From positions 1 through 39,609 of the forward strand of contig JAGZWV010000011.1 of the NCBI GenBank assembly GCA_018378775.1: a DNA stretch of 39,609 nt, given 5' to 3'. Under the pieces are notes generated by a model. The model did no database searches, had not been told where the DNA came from, and worked only from the letters and a program-made list of their open reading frames with translations. The first letter of the stretch is position 1. Each line of letters starts with the position of its first letter. Shown here in pieces: positions 35,089-39,609 of this stretch. The stretch comes from Collinsella sp. (GTDB lineage: Bacteria > Actinomycetota > Coriobacteriia > Coriobacteriales > Coriobacteriaceae). The position numbers and the translations under genes are program-made.

Positions 35089-36366
35089 ATGTCCACTAAG
35101 TATGCAATCGTTGGCGGCAAGCTCATCGACGGTACCGGTGCCGAGCCGGTCGAGAACTCCCTCGTTCTCGTCGACGACAACGGCAAGATCGAGTACGCCG
35201 GCGCTATGCAGGACCTTCCCGAGGGCGTTGAGGTCATCGACGCCGCCGGCAAGACCGTCCTTCCCGGCCTGATCGACACCCACCTGCACTTCTCGGGCAA
35301 CCTGACCGACGATGACACCGATTGGGTCATGCAGCCGCTCCTCGAGAAGCAGGCCGTCGCCGTCAAGCAGGCCTACGACTGCCTCACCCATGGCCTCACC
35401 ACCGTCTGCGAGATCGGCCGCTTTGGTATCCAGATCCGTGACTGCATCGACAAGGGCGTCTTCAAGGGCCCGCGCGTTCTGGCCACCGGCCTCGGCTTCT
35501 GCCGCGTTGCCGGCCACGGTGACTCCCACCACTGCACCCAGGAGCTCAACAAGGAATCCCATCCCTGGGGCGACCAGGTCGACGGTCCTTGGGATCTGCG
35601 CAAGGCCGTCCGTCGTCGCCTGCGCGAGAACCCCGATGCCATCAAGATCTGGGCTACCGGTGGCGGCATCTGGCGCTGGGACTCCGGTCGCGACCAGCAC
35701 TACTGCTCCGAGGAGATCCAGGCCGTGGTCGACGAGGCAAAGATGGTCGGCATCCCCGTGTGGAGCCACTGCTACAACAACCACGCCGCTGCCTACGATT
35801 CCGTTCGTTTTGGCTGCGAGCAGCTGATTCACGGTTTCGATATCGATGAGCGCACCATGGACCTCATGGCCGAGCAGGGCACCTTCTTCACCCCGACGAT
35901 CGCCTTCCTGCCCACCTGGTACGCCACCTATCCGCCCGTCTACGTCCCCGAGCTGCACGACAAGTACGAGGGCACCCTGGTCGAGAAGGAGCTGCAGCGC
36001 AACTACGACTGCCTGCGCGAGGCCAAGAAGCGCGGCGTTGTCATGACGATCGGCTCCGACTCCTTCTCCTTCGTCACCCCGTACGGCACCTGCTCCATCG
36101 AGGAGATGTACGAGTTCGTCGACAAGATCGGCTTCACCCCGGTCGAGACCATCACCTGCGCCACCCTCAACGGTGCCAAGATGTGCCACATCGAGGACGA
36201 GACCGGTTCCATCGAGGCCGGCAAGTGCGCCGACCTGCTGGTCGTCAACGGTGACGTCGCCGCCGACATCCACGTGCTCAACACCGACAACATGGACGTC
36301 ATCATGAAGGATGGCTGGATCGTCGAGGCTGGCACCTTTGGCGAGGCCAACAAATACAGCGCCTAA
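35089..36366 (+). CDS. Metal-dependent amidohydrolase (imidazolonepropionase/prolidase-like)
   Basis: 425 residues, a TIM-barrel amidohydrolase with the N- and C-terminal beta-sandwich (VEVIDAAGKTVLPGLIDTHLH; GSIEAGKCADLLVVNGD). Metal ligands visible: His65 and His67 (THLHFSG), Lys186 as the likely carboxylated bridge (AIKIWATGGG), His227 (WSHCYNN), His248 (LIHGFD) and Asp324 (GSDSFSF). This binuclear pattern matches the prolidase and imidazolonepropionase-related group of COG1228. ATG 35089 follows AAGGAGGAACC. Codon use is extreme, suggesting an abundant enzyme. It lies between an amino-acid permease and a sensor kinase pair. The substrate is probably an acyl- or cyclised amino acid or dipeptide, but this is inference. 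Confidence 0.88.
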   Translation: MSTKYAIVGGKLIDGTGAEPVENSLVLVDDNGKIEYAGAMQDLPEGVEVIDAAGKTVLPGLIDTHLHFSGNLTDDDTDWVMQPLLEKQAVAVKQAYDCLTHGLTTVCEIGRFGIQIRDCIDKGVFKGPRVLATGLGFCRVAGHGDSHHCTQELNKESHPWGDQVDGPWDLRKAVRRRLRENPDAIKIWATGGGIWRWDSGRDQHYCSEEIQAVVDEAKMVGIPVWSHCYNNHAAAYDSVRFGCEQLIHGFDIDERTMDLMAEQGTFFTPTIAFLPTWYATYPPVYVPELHDKYEGTLVEKELQRNYDCLREAKKRGVVMTIGSDSFSFVTPYGTCSIEEMYEFVDKIGFTPVETITCATLNGAKMCHIEDETGSIEAGKCADLLVVNGDVAADIHVLNTDNMDVIMKDGWIVEAGTFGEANKYSA

Positions 36367-36407
36367 GATACCGTTTGTCGATGGCTGGATGTAAAACACA
36401 GTTTTTG

Positions 36408-36422
36408 ATTGCATAATGCAAT
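36408..36422. promoter_or_regulatory. Palindrome, candidate operator
   Basis: ATTGCATAATGCAAT is a perfect 7-1-7 palindrome and contains a CATAAT -10-like hexamer. It lies between the amidohydrolase and the terminator-like hairpin ahead of the sensor kinase gene. Its core resembles the arms of the palindrome at 13447-13481. Confidence 0.35.
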
Positions 36423-36424
36423 GG

Positions 36425-36451
36425 AGAGGGTCGCTTGCGGCCCTCTTTATT
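36425..36451 (+). terminator. Terminator of the amidohydrolase transcript
   Basis: AGAGGGTCGC pairs with GCGGCCCTCT (one T-G wobble), followed by TTATT. It is only 33 bp before the sensor kinase start, so it may also attenuate that gene. Confidence 0.65.
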
Positions 36452-36483
36452 GCTATGGGTGCGATAGAAAAAAGGGGATGACG

Positions 36484-37869
36484 GTGGATTTAAACAGGCT
36501 GATTCTGGGCAAGAGCTACAACTCTACCAAGGTCTTTCGCACGGCCCAGCATGTGGTCCAGGCCATCCTGCTCGGTATTGTCGTTCCGGCGCTTATCTTG
36601 CTGCTTATCTGGGATTTAACCGATAATCCCAATCCCGTTCCGGGCGTTGTCGTTATTGCCGGCATGGTCATGCTGTGCTTCTTTTTCTCGTATGTCTTTG
36701 TGGTCCCCGACGACCTCACATCGAGCGCAACCGACCGTACGCTCGCCATCGCATCAAAAATATTCGCCTATACATCGCGTGGCCTTACGCCTGAAGCGGC
36801 CCTGGGCGCCTCTAAAATCATCCTGTCCGAGACCATCGCCTCTGCCATCTGCTTTACCGATGGCAAACAGGTGTTGGCAAGCTGGGGCGAGGACTCGGCA
36901 AAGTGCCCTGCCGGCACCCCGGTCGTGCTCAAGACAACGCTCAGTGTGATTGAGACGGGCGAGCAGAGTGTGTTTTCGCGTGACACCTCCAATGAGACGG
37001 GCGGTTATTTTCCCCGTCTGCGCGCCGGCATTGTCGCGCCGCTTACCGTGCGCGGGCATTGCGTGGGCACACTCGAGCTGTACTATCCCCGCCTGAGCAG
37101 CATCGATATGCGCCAGACGGCGTTGGCCTCGGGCTTTGCCGATCTCATTTCCACGCAGCTCGCCAGCTTTGAGCTCGAGCGCCAGGACGAGCTTACGGCC
37201 CGCGTGGAGCTTCGTGCCCTGCAGTCGCAGGTCGACCCGCATTTTCTGTTCAATACCATTAGCACGATCGTGTCGCTCGTTCGAACCGAGCCCGACAAGG
37301 CGCGATCGTTACTCATCGATTTTTCCAATTATTACCGTCAGACGCTTTCTGACTCCGATACGCTCACCACGCTCGAGCACGAGGTGGAGCAGGGCACTCG
37401 TTATATCAATCTTATGCAGGCCCGGTATGGCGACGGCCGTCTGCGCGTTTCGGTCGACATCGACTTTGAGGTGCGCGACAGCCTAGTACCGCCGTTTATC
37501 TTGCAGCCGCTGCTCGAAAACTGCATCAAGCATGCGCAGCGCGAGATCGAGCCGCTTTCTATTCGTGTTAGGGCTTTTGAGACCGATGACGGCTTGGAGA
37601 TTATCGTCGAAGATGACGGCATCGGGATGAGCGAAGAAGTCTGCGCGCATCTGTTTGAGCAGCATCGCCGAGAGGAGCCCGAGAGCATTACCGCCGACGG
37701 CTCCGTCAAGCGAGGTTGCGGCCTGGCGCTCTTCAACGTGCTTCAGCGCATCCATTTCTTTTACGGAGAAGATTCTGGCATGCGCGTGAAGTCTCAGGAG
37801 GGCGTGGGAACGCAGGTCATCGTTGAGTTGAACGGCGAGCCGCATGAGCCGGCGCCGCTAACGGTGTAG
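36484..37869 (+). CDS. LytS-type sensor histidine kinase with GAF domain
   Basis: 461 residues. Two membrane segments (about 23-43 and 52-73) with almost no outside loop, a GAF-like domain (about 85-230, GIVAPLTVRGHCVGTLELYY), then the HisKA-type motif LQSQVDPHFLFNTIS with His253, and an ATPase domain with LLENCIKHA, DDGIGM and GCGLALFNV. The short outside loop suggests it senses a membrane or cytosolic signal. GTG 36484 is preferred because GGGG lies six bases upstream; the ATG at 36478 directly touches that site. The response regulator follows 38 bp later. Neighbouring permease and amidohydrolase genes may be regulatory targets. Confidence 0.9.
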   Translation: MDLNRLILGKSYNSTKVFRTAQHVVQAILLGIVVPALILLLIWDLTDNPNPVPGVVVIAGMVMLCFFFSYVFVVPDDLTSSATDRTLAIASKIFAYTSRGLTPEAALGASKIILSETIASAICFTDGKQVLASWGEDSAKCPAGTPVVLKTTLSVIETGEQSVFSRDTSNETGGYFPRLRAGIVAPLTVRGHCVGTLELYYPRLSSIDMRQTALASGFADLISTQLASFELERQDELTARVELRALQSQVDPHFLFNTISTIVSLVRTEPDKARSLLIDFSNYYRQTLSDSDTLTTLEHEVEQGTRYINLMQARYGDGRLRVSVDIDFEVRDSLVPPFILQPLLENCIKHAQREIEPLSIRVRAFETDDGLEIIVEDDGIGMSEEVCAHLFEQHRREEPESITADGSVKRGCGLALFNVLQRIHFFYGEDSGMRVKSQEGVGTQVIVELNGEPHEPAPLTV

Positions 37870-37907
37870 CACGCGGTTGGATTGAGAGAAAAAGAGGGGA
37901 AGCGCAT

Positions 37908-38642
37908 ATGTCCGAAGGCTGGAACATCCTGGTGGTTGATGACGAGCCTCCAATTAGGGCTGAGCTACGCTATCTGTTGGAAAAGGATACGCGTGTGGGT
38001 CAGATTGCCGAGGCGGGTAATGTCACCGAAGCCGTGGAGTCGATTCTGTCGAACAAGCCCGACGTGCTGTTTTTAGACATTACCATGCCCGGTCGCTCGG
38101 GAATTGAGCTTGCCGAGACGCTGCAGAACCTAAAGACGCCGCCGGTCGTGGTGTTTGTGACGGCATTTGCCGAGTATGCGGCCGATGCCTATAACCTCGA
38201 TGCTGTCGATTACATCGTCAAGCCGGTCGAGGATGCCCGCTTGTCAAAGGCACTCGACAAGATCGAGACTGCCCTGGGCGCTCGCCGTGTCGTCCATGCT
38301 CCGCGCCAGCCTTTGCGCCTGACGGTGGATCGCGGGGGCAAAAAGGTGTTCATTCCCGTGGCGGATGTCTGCTACTTTGAGGCGCGCGCCGATTTTTGCA
38401 ACGCCGTCTGCGCCGAGGGGACGTACCTGATCAATGAGTCGATTTCCTCGCTCGAGCGGCGCCTGGCCTCCGAGGGCTTTATCCGTGTCCACCGCAGCTA
38501 TCTGGTTAATTTGGAAGACGTGCACAATGTCGAGATCGGCTCCACGGGCCTGATGGAGCTCAGGCTCGATCGCGTAACCTCGACGGTGCCCGTGTCCCGC
38601 CGTCGCGCTGCCGAGGTCAAATCGCACTTGGGGCTTGCGTAA
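37908..38642 (+). CDS. LytTR-family response regulator
   Basis: 244 residues. The receiver domain has VVDDEPP (Asp11/Asp12), phosphorylated Asp57 (LFLDITMPG), Thr85 and Lys105. The LytTR DNA-binding domain (about 138-240) has FIPVADVCYFEA, FIRVHRSYLVNL and VPVSRRRAAEVK. It is the partner of the LytS-type kinase directly upstream. ATG 37908 follows GAGGGGAAGCGCAT. Such regulators bind paired short repeats in promoters; I did not identify a convincing pair in the window. Confidence 0.95.
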   Translation: MSEGWNILVVDDEPPIRAELRYLLEKDTRVGQIAEAGNVTEAVESILSNKPDVLFLDITMPGRSGIELAETLQNLKTPPVVVFVTAFAEYAADAYNLDAVDYIVKPVEDARLSKALDKIETALGARRVVHAPRQPLRLTVDRGGKKVFIPVADVCYFEARADFCNAVCAEGTYLINESISSLERRLASEGFIRVHRSYLVNLEDVHNVEIGSTGLMELRLDRVTSTVPVSRRRAAEVKSHLGLA

Positions 38643-38734
38643 GAGGCTTGCGTGTCGTCGTTTACCATCGCAGGTTTGGCATGGGCGCGCGGTGGGCATA
38701 ATGGGTGGCATCGAATGAAATCGAAAGGATCATT

Positions 38735-39531
38735 ATGCCCGCGCTTATCACCCATCATCTGTTTGGCGAGGAAAGCATCGACCGTCTTCCGCAGGGCGTC
38801 ATCACGTCGACGGCGTGTCGCATCTGCTGCCGCGCGACGCCAACTTGGGTCGCGCCTTTGCGCTGGGCCTGCTGTCTCATTACGTGCTCGACCGCAACGC
38901 CCATCCCTTTGTCTATGAGCAGCAGTTTGGCATCGTGGAGTCCGATTCAGAGCTTGAGGATTCGAGCAGTCAGGTCCATGCCGTGATCGAGAGCGACCTG
39001 GATGTACTGATGCTGCAGCTTAAGCGCGATGGCGCTACGGTCGACGATTACCCGCCGGCGGGCGAGATCGTCACCACCGATCGCATCAATCGCGTGGCCG
39101 GCGTGCTGATGAGCTATGTTGCCGGACGCGTGTACGGCATTGACATTCCGGCGGGGGAGTACGGTGCTGCCGTTGCCAATATGCAGCGACTTTACCGTGC
39201 GATTGAGCCGGCCGGCTCCGTAAAGACGCGCGCGATCTCGCTTGTTGAGGGCTTGGTGCACGACTACTCGCTGCTCGACGGCCTTGCCCATCGCGTGACG
39301 ACGGAGCTGCCCGAGCGCACTGGCAATCTGGGCCATCTGACATGGAAGAATCCCTTTACCGATGAGGTCTCGAACGAGAGCTTCCCCGAGGTCTTTGATC
39401 GCGCGCTGGTCGATTACGAGTGCACGGTCGCGCGTTTTATCGAGACCGGTGACATGGAGGCCGTGACCGGCCATGTCAACTACAGCGGCCGCGTGCTCGG
39501 CACTGACGAGGAGTTCGACCGCGAGGAATAG
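38735..39531 (+). pseudogene. Zinc-dependent phospholipase C-like gene, broken by internal deletion/frameshift
   Basis: A good start at ATG 38735 (AAAGGATC upstream) gives MPALITHHLFGEESIDRLPQ and then loses sense near 38809. From 38809 another frame continues as DGVSHLLPRDANLGRAF, with LLSHYVLDRNAHPFV and about 235 sensible residues to 39531. HHLFGE and SHYxxDRxxHP are features of the Zn-dependent phospholipase C-like family. The second frame has no ribosome-binding site of its own; its first usable codon is a GTG at 38815. The junction lacks the linking middle segment expected between the two His-containing parts, so a deletion not divisible by three is likely. A sequencing or assembly error cannot be excluded. 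Confidence 0.7.
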
Positions 39532-39609
39532 GGCCCGTGCGTGCCCCTTTGCCGAATCCTTACCGGCGGTTCTGGACAATTAGGGTACGATGAACTAACT
39601 GCATATCGG
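39532..39609 (+). other. Right-end intergenic sequence with promoter-like element
   Basis: GGGTACGAT at 39583-39591 resembles other -10-like sites in the window and may drive a gene beyond the edge. Nothing else was seen. Confidence 0.3.

Noticed and set aside
35041..36414. Minus-strand 457-codon frame opposite the amidohydrolase
   Set aside because: Shadow frame; the plus strand has all metal ligands and a strong start.

Overview
The window looks like chromosome from a high-GC Gram-positive anaerobe of the class Coriobacteriia, most like Collinsella or a close relative. This is inferred from three things: an actinobacterial Ser/Thr-kinase/FHA/PP2C/SEDS/PBP operon, the dnaX-ybaB-recR housekeeping block, and a fermentative gut-type gene set (pyruvate:ferredoxin oxidoreductase, carbamate kinase, cellobiose-type PTS). 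No 16S or other taxonomic marker is present, and no tRNA, rRNA, CRISPR array or intact insertion sequence was seen.

Left part (1-9364, minus strand): one tightly packed envelope and cell-division signalling operon. In transcription order it holds a polytopic-membrane Ser/Thr kinase, fhaA, fhaB, a PP2C phosphatase, a single protein that fuses a SEDS (FtsW/RodA) polymerase to a class B penicillin-binding protein, and a PASTA kinase (pknB) cut by the window edge. Compared with the textbook order fhaA-fhaB-pstP-rodA-pbpA-pknA-pknB, rodA and pbpA are fused and a divergent kinase heads the operon.

9507-14574: a YcxB-like membrane protein (minus), then dnaX (plus), a small membrane protein (minus), ybaB and recR (plus). 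14818-18503 (plus): a second compact phospho-signalling cassette made of a secreted or anchored Gly/Ser-rich protein, a kinase with a polytopic C-terminus and an FHA protein whose phosphothreonine-binding Arg appears to be lost. This cassette is the best candidate here for an undescribed system.

18983-22522: nifJ, behind a 480-bp spacer with several palindromes and a possible structured leader. 22523-24853: accessory-looking, AT-richer DNA with a nested inverted-repeat terminator, an AAA ATPase/DUF4143 gene (minus) and 34-bp direct repeats at its 5' end. 24854-25816: a stand-alone carbamate kinase. 26172-31668: a PTS regulator followed by cellobiose/lactose-type EIIA, EIIB, EIIC and a family 1 6-phospho-beta-glucosidase, which together make a complete beta-glucoside uptake and cleavage unit.

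31669-33145: MITE-like repeats abutting a C39-type peptidase (minus). 33506-38642 (plus): an APC amino-acid permease, a metal-dependent amidohydrolase and a LytS/LytTR two-component pair. The window ends with a broken zinc-dependent phospholipase C-like gene. Two intergenic elements (25926-26006 and about 31772-32112) share the same ends but have different interiors, which suggests a dispersed non-coding element family.
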